The translations under genes were made by a program, and so were the position numbers. From the NCBI GenBank assembly GCA_965240325.2, contig OZ251224.1, forward strand, positions 1,984,001-2,048,000: a stretch of 64,000 bases of DNA. Direction: 5' to 3'. Below are positions 1-9,888 of this stretch, one piece after another. Positions within the stretch are counted from its first letter, which is position 1. The number at the start of each line of letters is the position of its first letter. Under the pieces are notes generated by a model, which was not told the DNA's origin, did no database searches, and worked only from the letters and a program-made list of their open reading frames with translations. This DNA is from Rebecca billardiae RCC1528. Lineage: Eukaryota > Haptophyta.

Positions 1-879
1 TGGCGCGGAGCGCGTGGGCCGCGCGCGCCAAATCCAACGCCGGCGCGGACATCGCGCGAGGATTCCCTAGACGGGTTTTCGCCCGATTCGCGATTGCTGC
101 CCTCGTCGTCTCGCGTGCAGGTCGAACGGGGGCTAAATCGACGCGTTTGGAGCGGTACGCTCGGCGCGTCGACACGATCGTGCGACCTGGGGCGATCCTC
201 GCCCGACGTGCACGTCGAAAGCTCGCACCGGCCATAGTATCAAGCGCTGCGCACGATGACCGCCTCGCGCGATCCACCGTCGCGCGTCGGGCTCGGTGCG
301 AGAAAGCCCTCATCACGAGGCGTCTCGCGGGCGGGAAGCGCCATCGCACGCGACGCAAGATTTGGCGCGGCCTGCTGAACTCGATCGCCGGAATCCGCGC
401 ACCGGACTCAGTCATTGCTCGCGGTCCGGTCCCTCAGCCGAAGCCCACGTCCGGCCTGCATGGCGTCGACGGTGACCAATGCGACGGAAGCGCAGCGCCA
501 ACGGCGTACGACGCGCAGCGGACGCACCTCCCGGGTCTGTCGCCGTGGCAGCAACCGCGTCATCGCGAGTTGGCGACCCTCGCCGCAGCGCGACACAGAC
601 AAGCCCGTGATGCCATCCGCAGAGAGATGAAACGTCGAGCATGCAACATCGCCGCGCCATGGCCTCGTCCATGGCGCAGGCGCTGCGGGACGAGGCGGAA
701 GTCGTCACGCCGGTGACGGATGCGCTGCGATTCGTGTGCTCGCGTGAGCAGCGCTTGCCCACTCTCGATCGCGAGTGGCACACGCTGTCGCTGTGCGCGC
801 GCGCGCGCACAACCAACAGCTCCTCGTGCCGCCGAGCACGCGAGCGCCAGACCTGTCGAAGATGCGAAGAGCGACGACC

Positions 880-1413
880 GCGTGAACGTCAACGCGCTCG
901 TGCTCAGCGTGGTGGCCGTGTACGACGTCAACGCGACCTGCGCCGAGCCCATCATGCCTGGAGCCGACATCGACAAGCATCCTCGCGACGACCGCTCTCG
1001 GCTGGCGGCAGGAGGACATGCACATGATCTACTCTGGCGGCTTCGTCGGCGGCGAGGCGCTCGATTACGCCATCGCGGTCGAGATGCGGCACATACAGCG
1101 CGTACCCGCGCTCGCGCGGAGCAACGGGCTACCCGCCCCGCCCCGCGTGCTGCACATTCCCTCGTGGGTGTGGGCCTCGCTGATGCGCATACAATACTCT
1201 AAGAGTACAGACCGTGCCAAACGTGTGTACATCACGTCGGGGAGCCAACTTCACGTGTCACTGGTCCTTGCACTCGACTGTCCGTCACCCACGGCCACGA
1301 GCGAATGTGGAAAGACGCGAACCCGCAAAGGATACATTGCGACAGCACTGGCACGGCCCGCCGACCCCCCCGCCCGCCAGGGCGCACAGTTTTATTACGG
1401 TATAACGTATTAA
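880..1413 (+). other. Possible coding remnant or exon, unidentified
   Basis: This stretch reads as protein-like in two neighbouring frames. Around 880-975 it gives VNVNALVLSVVAVYDVNATC. From about 1011 a different frame gives EDMHMIYSGGFVGGEALDYA, then a non-repetitive segment to a stop at 1411-1413. A plausible splice acceptor (CGGCAG followed by GAGGAC) lies just before the second segment, so these could be two exons of one gene or a frameshifted relic. The YSGGFVGG stretch loosely recalls glycosyltransferase family 6 proteins, but I cannot support that assignment. There is no clear start and no intact domain. The rest of 1-1686 holds only Arg/Ala/Pro-rich spurious frames. Confidence 0.2.
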
Positions 1414-1686
1414 GTATACGGCCATTCGGCACGGACCGTAATCCGTATGGATCCGAACCGCGCCTGATCGGACTGCAGTACTTAGTGGCCTGTTACACCG
1501 GGAACGACCCGCGGTACTATAGGACCGGTGGCAGCGGTGCGGGCGGTGCTGCTCATCGTCGTCAGAGCTGTAATCGTGCTCGGCCATGACGCTGATGAAC
1601 AGATGAAGCCAGAGTGAAGAGTACTGAGTGAGCAGACTCCAGGACCAGCAGGCAGCAGTGAACACCGCGCCACTGTCACGGAAGGC

Positions 1687-3238
1687 TCAACTCGTCACAA
1701 TCACCGCCGCTCTCCGCTGCCGCACTCGTCGACGACAGCTCACCGAGCTCATCAGCGAGTCGTCCAGCGCCGACGGCGGGGCGCAGCCGCTGTTCGTGTC
1801 ACTCGTGTCAGATGCCCCGCCTTTGTCGACGCGTGCTGTTTCACCGGCGAATTGGAGTGAGCGCCGCGTTGGCCGCTGCTGCACAAGTCCTGCGCGGCTG
1901 CTCTGCCGGGTGCGCCGCCCAGGGGTCGTCGGCACACTTGCCGGTGTTGCCGGCACGCGCGAACCACGGCTGTGAGAGGTGCGATCCGTACCACTCGGCA
2001 AGCTAGTCGCCGCCACCAGGGTCTCAGTCGAGCTGCGGGCCTGCGCTGCACGAGGCCGCTTGCGATCGCGCCCATCAGGTACTGCGGCTGGCTCACCGAT
2101 GGCGCGCAAGGCGGCGCGAAAGTCGTGCAGCTCGGCGACGAACATGACCTGCATGCGCGGGTCAACACGCGGGCACGACGGGCCGCCCAGTTCCATGAGG
2201 CTCTCGAGACCACGGACCCGCGCGCGAATGGTCTCCCCCGACACTGACGCAACGGTACACCGCTTGGGTCGTGGCACTCGCGCGGGCCGCCGCGCGCAGC
2301 ACACGCACCCCGCGCACGCGCACGGCGCACACCATGAAGGCCCACCCGGCGTGCTCTCGGCCAAAGAGCGCGTGAAATCGCTCGACGATGCGCTGGTACA
2401 CGCCGGGCGTGAGGCTGAGGCCGCGCACGGCCGGCAGCAGGCAGCGCTCAGCGATCTGGAAGCAGTGCGTGTCCACGGGCACACAGCCGTCGTGTCCGTA
2501 TGAGAAGAGGAGGACGCAGTCGGCCACCTTCCGCCCGACGCCGCACAGCTCGCACAGCGCCGCGCGGGCGTCGTCCTCGCTGAGCGTGCCAATCTCCTCG
2601 AGGAACGCCTCGCCGCCGCGCTCCACCAGCTGCTGCGCGAGCTTCACCACGCGTGGCGCGCGGTAGCCCCAGCCCAGCTGCCACAGCTCCGCCTCTGAGA
2701 GCGACGCGAGCTGCGCGACGGAGGGGAAGCGGTGCAGCCGGGTGCGCGACTCGCCGGACCCCCGCGACGCGATGTGCGTCGCGTCGCCAAAGTGCGCGCA
2801 GAGGGCCTCTACCATCTGCATGTTGCGCTTGATGTTGTTGTTTGCCGAGCCGACAAAGGTGACGAGGGCTTCTAGGTGTGAGATGTGCAGCACGCGCACG
2901 CCCTGCAGCGCGGCGGCAGCCTTGGCAAAGAGCGGCGGGGCTGCTGTCGCCCGTTGCATCCAATCGCGCGCGTCGACCCCACGATCGAGGCTGAGGTGCT
3001 TCCGCAGCAGCGCAGCCCCCTGCGCGGTCTCGCTCGCTGGTCCGAGCGCGCGGTAGTAGCACGTGTGCGCCGCCTGCTTGAGCTCGAACGCGTGATCATC
3101 GAGCACGCCCACGAACGTGTCAGTGCAGTCGCCGCATCGCTGCCAGCGGAAGCTCATCCCCGACAGAAGCGTAGGTGCCAGCTGAAGCCGCTCGGGCGGT
3201 GTGAGCAAATCGTGCCACACGTCCGAGCTGACGCCCAT
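1687..3238 (-). CDS. OGG1: 8-oxoguanine DNA glycosylase (OGG1-like), two exons
   Basis: Base-excision repair glycosylase/AP lyase that removes 8-oxoguanine from DNA. Exon 1 runs 3238-2333 and exon 2 2148-1687. The 184-base intron (2332-2149) begins GTGTGC, ends GCATGCAG and is phase 0, joining AGWAFM to VMFVAELHDF. The N-terminal OGG_N domain covers roughly residues 10-110. The HhH-GPD part follows, with the NNN motif and its following Arg (ANNNIKRN), the GYRA tyrosine, and the helix-hairpin-helix segment GVGRKVADC whose Lys (about residue 236) matches the human Lys249 nucleophile. The catalytic Asp is in VPVDTH (about 252). Human Gln315, which contacts the lesion base, lies in GWAQ; here the motif is GWAF. 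The tail contains a basic RKRPR patch that could be nuclear targeting. The 3' end is uncertain because a further intron cannot be excluded; as drawn, the protein is 455 residues. The start at 3238 gives a normal N-terminus for the family. Confidence 0.88.
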
Positions 3239-3469
3239 CGCGCGGCCGTGGTTGCCGACGAAGGCGGGCCGAATCGCGCGCCCCGAAGTCGATCACCGAA
3301 GTGGTTTCCCCGCAATCCCGGGCAATCCCGGCGACGACGACGGCGGCTCCCTTCAGAGAGTGACAGAGCAAAGGACCATTCAGAGCGTGCATGCAAGCTA
3401 CAACACGGCGTAACCGACTGTCGACTCTGATCGGACATTGAGTGTACAACGACGCAATCCTCATGGTCG

Positions 3470-4777
3470 TCATGCTGCAAGTCCGCGCGGTGCGACACTC
3501 GTGAGCTCACGAGTGTCCGGCGCGCCGTCCGACGCTGTCCCGCGGGCGGGGTCGCGCTGCGTCGGTTGTCGCGGGTGGTCACGGCGCGCCCCATCGTCGT
3601 ACCGCGGCTGCTCCACGTCCTCAGACTCCTCCTCGCCCTCCTCCTCGCCCTCGGACTCGGACTCCTCTCCGCTGTACTCCTCGTCGTCCTCCTCCCCGCT
3701 GTACTCGTCGTCGTACTCGTCGTCGTCGTCGTCAGTGCCGTCGTACTTGTCGCCGTACGCCTCCTCATCCTCCTCGTCGATCCCGTCACGCATCATAGCC
3801 TCCCCGTTCGGTGGCTCGACGTCCACGTCGACCTCATCCATGCCCTGCGCGGCGTGTATTGGCTGGTAGTTGCCCACGACGCAGCGGATGAAGTTCTCGC
3901 GCGGATGCGCGTACGTCCAGCCCATCTGCCACGCGACCAGCGTGAACACTGCGATGAGCACGATCTCGATGCCGCCGTAGAAGATAGGCACGCCCGTCGC
4001 GAGCGCGGCCTCTTCGGGCTCAAAGATGGTGAGCGCCACGGTGATCGCCAGTCCGGTGTTCTGGTAGCAGCACTCGATGCAGATCGAGACCGCCTCCGGC
4101 CCCGAGCAGCGGAGCACGCGCGCGATCACAAACGAGATGACGAGCCCGGCCACGCAGGGCGCGCTCACCGCGAGGTACCACTCGGGCTCCAGGCCCCAGA
4201 GCGGAGTCGACGAGCCGGACGAGGTGAGCGCCGCCAGGGCGATGTTCGCGAGCCCACCCAGCGTGCCGATCTTGTTGAAGAAGCTCTTCCGCTTTGGCAT
4301 CCACGTGCCTAGTGAGACGCCCACAATCACCGCTCCGATCACGATGCCGATCGACACGCCGATCCCCCACCAGTCGAGCTCGACGCTCGTACCATATAGG
4401 AACTGCACGTAGATGAGCACGTTGACCGGGAGCATCACGATCGAGACCAGTGTGCTCACCGTCGTCATCGCCACGCTCAGGGCAAGATCCGCGTTACCGA
4501 GCGAGCACCACCATCCACTGAAGCCACCGCCCGGAGACGTCGTCGTGAGGAGCAGCATGATGCCGTATATCCGCGGTAGCCCGAACGCGAAGACCGAGCT
4601 GAAGCCCAGGAACGGGAGCAACACAAATTGGCACACGACACCTGTCAAGATGCCGCGGAGGTTTGTGAGCTGCGCGCGGAAGTCGTACAGGTCGGTCGTG
4701 CCCGCCATGCCGCCGATGAGCATGAAGAGAAATGTGTTACTCAGGCCAGTGGCAACAGAGGCCGACAGAGATGACAT
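3470..4777 (-). CDS. Bile acid:sodium symporter family (SLC10/SBF) membrane transporter
   Basis: Multi-pass membrane protein of 435 residues in a single exon. It has the SBF-family core: a glycine-rich segment SPGGGFSGWW about 82 residues in, followed by a serine/threonine-rich helix, and later a CCYQNTGLAITVALTIF helix matching the conserved GCQN-type motif that lines the sodium sites in SLC10 proteins. About eight or nine hydrophobic helices occupy residues 10-310. Relatives transport organic anions with sodium; the substrate cannot be read from the sequence. After the last helix comes an unusual, very acidic cytosolic-type tail of roughly 110 residues, with long Asp/Glu runs near 330-385, which the core family lacks. 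It lies in the same orientation as the OGG1-like gene and the MFS gene. Confidence 0.85.
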   Translation of the reverse strand: MSSLSASVATGLSNTFLFMLIGGMAGTTDLYDFRAQLTNLRGILTGVVCQFVLLPFLGFSSVFAFGLPRIYGIMLLLTTTSPGGGFSGWWCSLGNADLALSVAMTTVSTLVSIVMLPVNVLIYVQFLYGTSVELDWWGIGVSIGIVIGAVIVGVSLGTWMPKRKSFFNKIGTLGGLANIALAALTSSGSSTPLWGLEPEWYLAVSAPCVAGLVISFVIARVLRCSGPEAVSICIECCYQNTGLAITVALTIFEPEEAALATGVPIFYGGIEIVLIAVFTLVAWQMGWTYAHPRENFIRCVVGNYQPIHAAQGMDEVDVDVEPPNGEAMMRDGIDEEDEEAYGDKYDGTDDDDDEYDDEYSGEEDDEEYSGEESESEGEEEGEEESEDVEQPRYDDGARRDHPRQPTQRDPARGTASDGAPDTRELTSVAPRGLAA

Positions 4778-5133
4778 GGCGCACCACCACCAGCCGCGGC
4801 GTCGTCCTACCGGCCGGGTCGGCGGCGCGCCCCCTCAAGGCCACGATGAGGTTCACCGCCCAGGCGCCGCGCCCGCCTGCTTGCGCTCAAAGAATCTTTT
4901 CAGGCTGTACCCCCATATGTATCTGACCGGGTATTGTCGCCCGCCGATGAATACTTATTGTAGTGAATTCGTAATCACCAGCAGTACTGACGACGACCGT
5001 TTCAAGACTCAAGACGATGCCGGGCTGGCTCGCGTGAGGAGTGAGAAAGCGCCGCGAATGGCAGGACGTAGGCATGTGAGACGGCGACCTTCCTGCAGAC
5101 CTTCATCAGCGCTCCCGGATGATGCCACAGATG
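4778..5133. other. Intergenic, no gene seen
   Basis: This is the gap between the 3' end of the MFS transporter and the start of the SBF-family gene, both on the minus strand. It is locally lower in GC than the flanking coding regions. I see no repeat and no protein-like frame. It presumably holds the MFS terminator and the SBF promoter. Confidence 0.5.
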
Positions 5134-6531
5134 TCACAGCACGCGATCTGCTCGGGCGAAAACCAGGTAGCACATCGCGCACGCGCTGTTGATGCCTGCA
5201 GCGAGGAAGAACACACTCGCCCACGCGCCTCCCGTCGCGTCGAGTAGGTGCGCGGTGAAGGGCCCACCGACGAGCCCGGGCACAGTCGCCAGCGTGTTGG
5301 ACCACGAGAAAGTGAGGCCAGCGAGCGAATGTGAGATGTCCGCGTGGTTTGCCATGTAACCAGCGCTCGTGGCCGCCCCCAGCGCGTGCGAGAGCGCCGC
5401 GGCGGCGATGGCCAGGCGTGGCACCCGCACGCACACGAGCATCACGTGGCACAGCGCCGGGCCCAGGAGACCCACCGCCGTCGCGATCCGGCGCACGTTG
5501 AGCACCGACAGGCGGCGCGAGCGCACGAGCAGATCCGCGGCGTGCCCGATGCCCAGCCCGGCGAGCGCGTTCACGAGGAAGGGCAGCGCGGTGAGCCAGA
5601 GGTCGCGCACAGGCAGCCCGAGCGCCGTGTGCAGGTAGGTGGGCAGCCACGAGGCGAGCACAAAGTTGGTCCAGTTCTGCCCAAAGTGGGCGGAGCAGAT
5701 GGCCAGTAGCGGGGTCGACGAGCACAGCCGCCCAAGCAGCGCCACGCTCGGCAGGACACTCGGCGGCGGCGGCGGAGCTGCTGCTGCGTTTGTCGTCTCC
5801 TTGGCAACGGCGGCGGGGCCGGGGCTATCGATGTCAGCCGGGGATGCCTCGCGTCCGCGCAGGGCGGCGCGCTCATCGTCGAGCTGGTCGGAGTCGTCGT
5901 TTGCCAGGCTCGATGGCTCGCGCCGCGCGCACTCCACGGCCGCCGCGAGCGCGCACCACAGCACGCCTGCCGCCCCGAAGCAGAAAAACGGAACGCTCCA
6001 CGCACCCAAGAGTGGCGCTGACAGCAGCGCCACGAGCTGCCCAGCTCCTCCCGCTGCGAAGACGAGCGCGAATGCGCGACTGCGCTTCCTCGCCGCCACG
6101 CGCGTGCCGAGGATTTGGAACACCGCGGGCAAGCAGAAGCCCTCCGCCAGCCCAAGGCCAGCGAGTAGCGCAAAGAGCGCGTGCAGGCTGAGGCGGGCTG
6201 CCCAGGGCGTGAGCGCCGTGCAGAGCGACCACGCGAGGACCGCCCAGGACAGAACGAAGGTCGGCTTCACGTGCGTCGCGACCCAGCCGCTAGGCAGCTG
6301 GACGATGATGTACCCGTAAGCGAACGCCGAGAGCACCCAGCCGCGCTGCATGGTTGTCCATCCGAGCTCATCGCCCGCAGGCACGATGGCGATGGGCATG
6401 ATCACGCGCGCGCCCTGATTGAGCGCGTTCGCGGTCGCCGCGAGGACCACATCGAGGAGCTCCGCTCGCATGCCGTGTCGCGCGCCAGGTGCGGCAACGA
6501 GTGGCATCGCACTCATGCGTACGTGCGCCAT
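5134..6531 (-). CDS. Major facilitator transporter, SLC17/ANTR-like
   Basis: About 465 residues with 12 predicted helices. The first helix region carries the NALNQGARVIMPIAI segment, followed by GWVLSAFAYGYIIVQLPSGW, which has the spacing of the anion:cation symporter (SLC17, plant ANTR/PHT4) family. A hydrophilic central loop of about 75 residues (near 5770-5930) is rich in Asp, Glu and Pro. The end, YLVFARADRVL, resembles the conserved SLC17 terminus. Relatives move phosphate, glutamate, nucleotides or ascorbate, so the substrate is unknown. The frame stays open upstream into the divergent PCD gene, so an ATG at 6531, 6516 or 6471 is preferred. The gene is head-to-head with PCD. Confidence 0.85.
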   Translation of the reverse strand: MAHVRMSAMPLVAAPGARHGMRAELLDVVLAATANALNQGARVIMPIAIVPAGDELGWTTMQRGWVLSAFAYGYIIVQLPSGWVATHVKPTFVLSWAVLAWSLCTALTPWAARLSLHALFALLAGLGLAEGFCLPAVFQILGTRVAARKRSRAFALVFAAGGAGQLVALLSAPLLGAWSVPFFCFGAAGVLWCALAAAVECARREPSSLANDDSDQLDDERAALRGREASPADIDSPGPAAVAKETTNAAAAPPPPPSVLPSVALLGRLCSSTPLLAICSAHFGQNWTNFVLASWLPTYLHTALGLPVRDLWLTALPFLVNALAGLGIGHAADLLVRSRRLSVLNVRRIATAVGLLGPALCHVMLVCVRVPRLAIAAAALSHALGAATSAGYMANHADISHSLAGLTFSWSNTLATVPGLVGGPFTAHLLDATGGAWASVFFLAAGINSACAMCYLVFARADRVL

Positions 6532-6647
6532 GTGATGGCGCGGGCGGCGCTCGCGGCCGGGCGGCTGAGCGCCTGAGCCTTTGCCGGTCCGGCTGATGCA
6601 AGTTCTCCGTCTCCCGCGCTGCCGCTCCGGCAGGGCTGCTGTTCGTG
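6532..6647. promoter_or_regulatory. Shared divergent promoter, MFS transporter / PCD
   Basis: About 116 bases separate the two start codons. CGGTCCGG (reverse of CCGGACCG) lies at 6585-6592, almost exactly midway: about 54 bases from the MFS ATG and 56 from the PCD ATG. Promoter function is inferred from position only. Confidence 0.55.
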
Positions 6648-7181
6648 ATGTCATTCGGGCACCATCATCTTCGTCGTCCACCTGGACGCAAGCCACTCGC
6701 AGCCCTCGCCGCGCGCCTCCTCTCCATGAGCGCCGTCCCGCCGGGATCGTTGCACACGACTGTCGGCGACGCAGCGACAGCTGATGAGCTGCGCTTGTGC
6801 AAGATTGGCGGCTGCTGCGGCAAGGACACGCCCTTGTTGCCACCCGAGGCCCTCTTGCCCAGGGTCAGCGCACTTCCACGCTGGCAGATCAGCGCGGACC
6901 AGAAGAGGATATCGACGCGTTTCGTCGCGCGGAACTGGAGTGAGGCGATGAAGTTCTTCAACGCGCTCTCCGTCATCGCAGAAGAAGAGGGACACCACCC
7001 AGATATCAGTCTGACCAACTACCGCGAGGTTGCAGTCGATCTCACGACGCATGCGGTCGGCGGTCTGACGATGCCTGACCTCGTGCTTGCTGCCAAGTTG
7101 GACGCCATCCCCGTGGAGTACTCCGCGAAGTGGCTGCGCGGGGATGCCGCATCCGCATACCGACCTGCCGATGGCAACTAG
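6648..7181 (+). CDS. Pterin-4a-carbinolamine dehydratase, probably organelle-targeted
   Basis: The 4a-hydroxytetrahydrobiopterin dehydratase family recycles pterin cofactor after aromatic amino-acid hydroxylation, and some members act in organelles. The C-terminal 95 residues carry the family pattern: aromatic/Lys-rich strands, then FFNALSVIAEEEGHHPDISL (about residues 103-122) with the active-site His-His-Pro, and NYREVAVDLTTHAVGGLT with the later conserved His, ending in a helix. The domain is preceded by about 75 extra residues. The first 26 (basic, Ser/Leu-rich, no acidic residue) look like a mitochondrial or plastid transit peptide. A second ATG at 6726 would remove it. The protein is 177 residues and intron-free. 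It is divergent from the MFS gene. Confidence 0.88.
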   Translation: MSFGHHHLRRPPGRKPLAALAARLLSMSAVPPGSLHTTVGDAATADELRLCKIGGCCGKDTPLLPPEALLPRVSALPRWQISADQKRISTRFVARNWSEAMKFFNALSVIAEEEGHHPDISLTNYREVAVDLTTHAVGGLTMPDLVLAAKLDAIPVEYSAKWLRGDAASAYRPADGN

Positions 7182-8000
7182 GCTCCGCCGGCACAACCTG
7201 ACGGCGCAGGCTGCAGACATGATGAGACGGGCCGAAGACGGCACTGTGCCCGTGCCCGAATGGTGATTGGTGTGCGGACGCGAAGGACCCAAGCTGCAGA
7301 AATCATGCACCTGTGGTGGGTAAATTGCATACGGATAACTTAAGTTACACGAGAGTAGAGCGCGGAACATTTCATTTTAAAAAGCGAGATCGGAGAAGAC
7401 CGGAACCGTGTTGTCCAGCTGGCGCAACGCCCCTGTGTCGCGACGCCGACGGCCGACGCGGGCGACGGGCGTCGCGTCGACGCGTTGCCAAAATGCCAAT
7501 GCCAGCCGTCACGCGTGTGAACAAAGCAGACAGATGGTGCGGCGCTCCTGACTCACTGTCGACACGAGTGTCAGGCCGGGGCGGGCGAATGGGGTGGCAC
7601 CGCGATACTTCATACTAGGTGGTAGCAGCCTCATCCGCATTATGTGCCACGGAATACCCGAAACAGTGCGGACGATACTACGACCCTGAATCCAAACTGA
7701 ATCAGCAAAGCCCACAGCCGCCGTCGACGGTCGAGTAGTGCCAGGTTGGGGTTGTGCAACATTGGCACCGTCGACGGAACGGCAGTCCGACACGCTGCCT
7801 GGATGCCATGCAGCCCCGAGCCCAAGGCTCAGAGACAGCGACAGGGCCCAATCAGTCGATGGAAGCACCCTGCCTGCGACACGTCTGCGGCACGCGGCAC
7901 GCGGCGCCAGCGACCCCAGTGCTGCGCCGCGGCGCGGCCACCTGCGCGCCCAGCCACAGCCCTGTGCAAGCACATCAGGCTGCAAGCTGAAGCTCGTCGT
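7182..8000. other. Intergenic, convergent gap PCD / RPS9
   Basis: This gap lies between the 3' ends of two convergent genes. Base composition is mixed, with AT-richer stretches near 7310-7390 and 7610-7700. Only Arg/Pro-rich or very short frames occur, with no recognisable domain and no obvious tandem repeat. I see no gene here. Confidence 0.5.
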
Positions 8001-8701
8001 CTAATCCTCCTCCTCGTCGCCACCAGCGTCGCCGCCGCCGCCGCCCTTGGCAGCCTGCGCCTTGCGCTTCACGCGGCCCGGGCGGCCACCGCCGAACGGG
8101 CTCGTCAGCGCGAAGTCGATGTGCTTTTGGCTGTCCGTGCGCACCATGAAGGACGGCACGTCAACAATCTGCTTGCCGACGCGGATGTGCCTCTGCTTGA
8201 TGAGCACACGCGCGTGGTGGATGCTCTTGGCAAGGCCGAGCTTGAACACCTGCGTCTGCAGGCGCCGCTCGAGGAAATCCTGCGCGGACAGGCGCGGCAG
8301 ACGCGCGACACGTAAGCGAGCGGCGGCAAGCCCCGCACGAGCCAGACCCCCCGCATAACCGCGCACGCGCACGTGTGCAGGCGACGTACCGCCGGCTTGA
8401 GCGCAAGCACGTAATCCAGCGTGGTGCGGTCCTCAGGCAACACGCCCATGCGCAGCAGGCGACGGAGGATGGCCGCACCCTCGAACACGCGGCGCGGGTC
8501 CTTCTCGTCGAGGGTGAGCAGCACACGCGATGCCTTGCGGATCTTCGCGAGCACGAGCTGCACGCGCCACACCTCGCGCTTGTTCTTGAGACCATACTCG
8601 CCGATGAGCTTCATCTCGCTGTCCATCCGCTCCTTCTCGAACGGACGGTTCGGCGTGCGGCTCGTCTTGCCATGGTTGCGCAGGAACGACGTCGATGGCA
8701 T
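8001..8701 (-). CDS. RPS9: 40S ribosomal protein S9 (uS4), two exons
   Basis: Core small-subunit protein of cytosolic ribosomes. Exon 1 runs 8701-8390 and exon 2 8279-8001. The 110-base intron (8389-8280) starts GTACGT and ends GCGCAG, phase 0, joining LALKPA to [10 protein letters not shown]. The product is 196 residues, close to the animal and plant lengths. It has the diagnostic stretches [41 protein letters not shown] and the S4 RNA-binding domain [20 protein letters not shown], and it ends in the acidic DEEED tail typical of eukaryotic S9. The ATG at 8701 is chosen because it gives MPSTS directly before the conserved N-terminus. It is head-to-head with a small membrane-protein gene. Confidence 0.97.
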
Positions 8702-8895
8702 GGCGACCGCGTTGGAGCTCCCTCGCTGGCGCGTGGCCGCGTGCACAGCCTGCGGTCCGGCTTGCTGGGTGCCGAGCCATCCGGACCGTCCCCCGATTTT
8801 CGGATTTTACCTCCGAAGAAAAATAAACTCGCACGAGCGACTCGGCTGTCGCGAAGCGCGCGAAGCTGCTTCCGAGGCTCGCGACGCCGGGCGCC
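8702..8895. promoter_or_regulatory. Shared divergent promoter, RPS9 / small membrane protein
   Basis: The 194 bases between the divergent ATGs hold two copies of the recurring octamer in opposite orientation: CGGTCCGG at 8753-8760 and CCGGACCG at 8781-8788. The second extends to GGACCGTCC, a 9-mer also present in the TPR-Aha1/NPSN promoter. An AT-rich stretch (8793-8828) follows. Function is inferred from position. Confidence 0.55.
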
Positions 8896-9234
8896 ATGTC
8901 GTCGTCGGCACCACGTGAGCCCGACGGCGCGGAGACGACTACGAGGCTGGCCCGGCTCACGGCATTCAACGAGCGGCATGCGGAGGAGAAGCGTGCTCGC
9001 GAGGAACATCGTCAAAAATGCCTGCGCGCTGCGTTCCAGAACGCTTTGATGGCGGGCTTCACCGGATGTGCATGTGCAGTTGGGGGAACGCGTATGCTGC
9101 GTGTAAAGATCAGTGACTGGTCGACCAAGTCGTTCGGCCTCGTACTCAGCTTTTTCATGCCCTACGCGCTGGCGCACGAGATGACTCGCGGCCGCTGCCA
9201 GAGGCAGTTCCGCGCCGTGCAAGCCGCTGATTGA
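8896..9234 (+). CDS. Small predicted membrane protein, unknown function
   Basis: 112 residues with no family I recognise. The N-terminal 45 residues are charged and helical (many Glu/Arg/Lys, possible short coiled coil around NERHAEEKRAREEHRQK). Two moderately hydrophobic helices follow: about 48-68 (FQNALMAGFTGCACAVGG) and about 79-96 (SFGLVLSFFMPYALAHE). The C-terminus is basic. The size and layout resemble small two-helix organelle inner-membrane or ER proteins, but that is only a likeness. The ATG is the first in frame. Gene status is supported by its position head-to-head with RPS9, by coding-like composition, and by the absence of a competing gene on the other strand. Confidence 0.6.
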   Translation: MSSSAPREPDGAETTTRLARLTAFNERHAEEKRAREEHRQKCLRAAFQNALMAGFTGCACAVGGTRMLRVKISDWSTKSFGLVLSFFMPYALAHEMTRGRCQRQFRAVQAAD

Positions 9235-9888
9235 CTGAAGGTGACCGCCAGCCTCTGAGCGAGTTCTGGGCAGCCCGGGCCGGCGCTCGTCTTGTTCATC
9301 CTCGATGTGCATTCTTATTGTTGACGAGTCCCGCAGCGGCCCGGCGCCGTGGCCACGGCCCGTGGCCCGTCATGCCCGAGGTCCCCATCATAGCTCATAC
9401 TCCGTGGCGGCCCGCCCCGCAGTCGCCGAGGATTGGCGGAGCGCGCTGCGCGGGCCCCGGGGGCGCCGGGGGCCTGGTCGCCCCGGGGCCTTAGGACGGA
9501 GGCCCACGACAGCCCGCCGGGTAAACGTTATCATCGGTCCGCGACGTCGGCCGGCAGAGCCGCGCAGAGCTGACCACTGCTAGCCAGTATTAGCGCCGCA
9601 CCCACGACAGCCGACGACTGACTACCAGCTCGATATCCGACCGGATCCGGCGCGAGCGGCGAGGCTCGGTCGCCCCGCGCCCGGCCCGCCCCGGATCATC
9701 AGAAACAGAACCGCCGGCGCGCTGCCGCAATGTCGTACGACGGCTGTACCCGCCGGCCGGGGCCACGGCGAACGTGCGAGGCCACAGACGGCGGCACAGA
9801 CGCAGAGGCCGCCGAGGGCCTCGACGGGCACGGCACCGGCGTGCGCGCTGACTATGTCTATGTACGATAGTAACAGCCTTCATCGCGG

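Noticed and set aside
6532-6843. N-terminal extension of the MFS transporter up to 6843.
   Set aside because: It would overlap the start and transit peptide of the divergent PCD gene. The first transmembrane helix begins well after the ATG at 6531.
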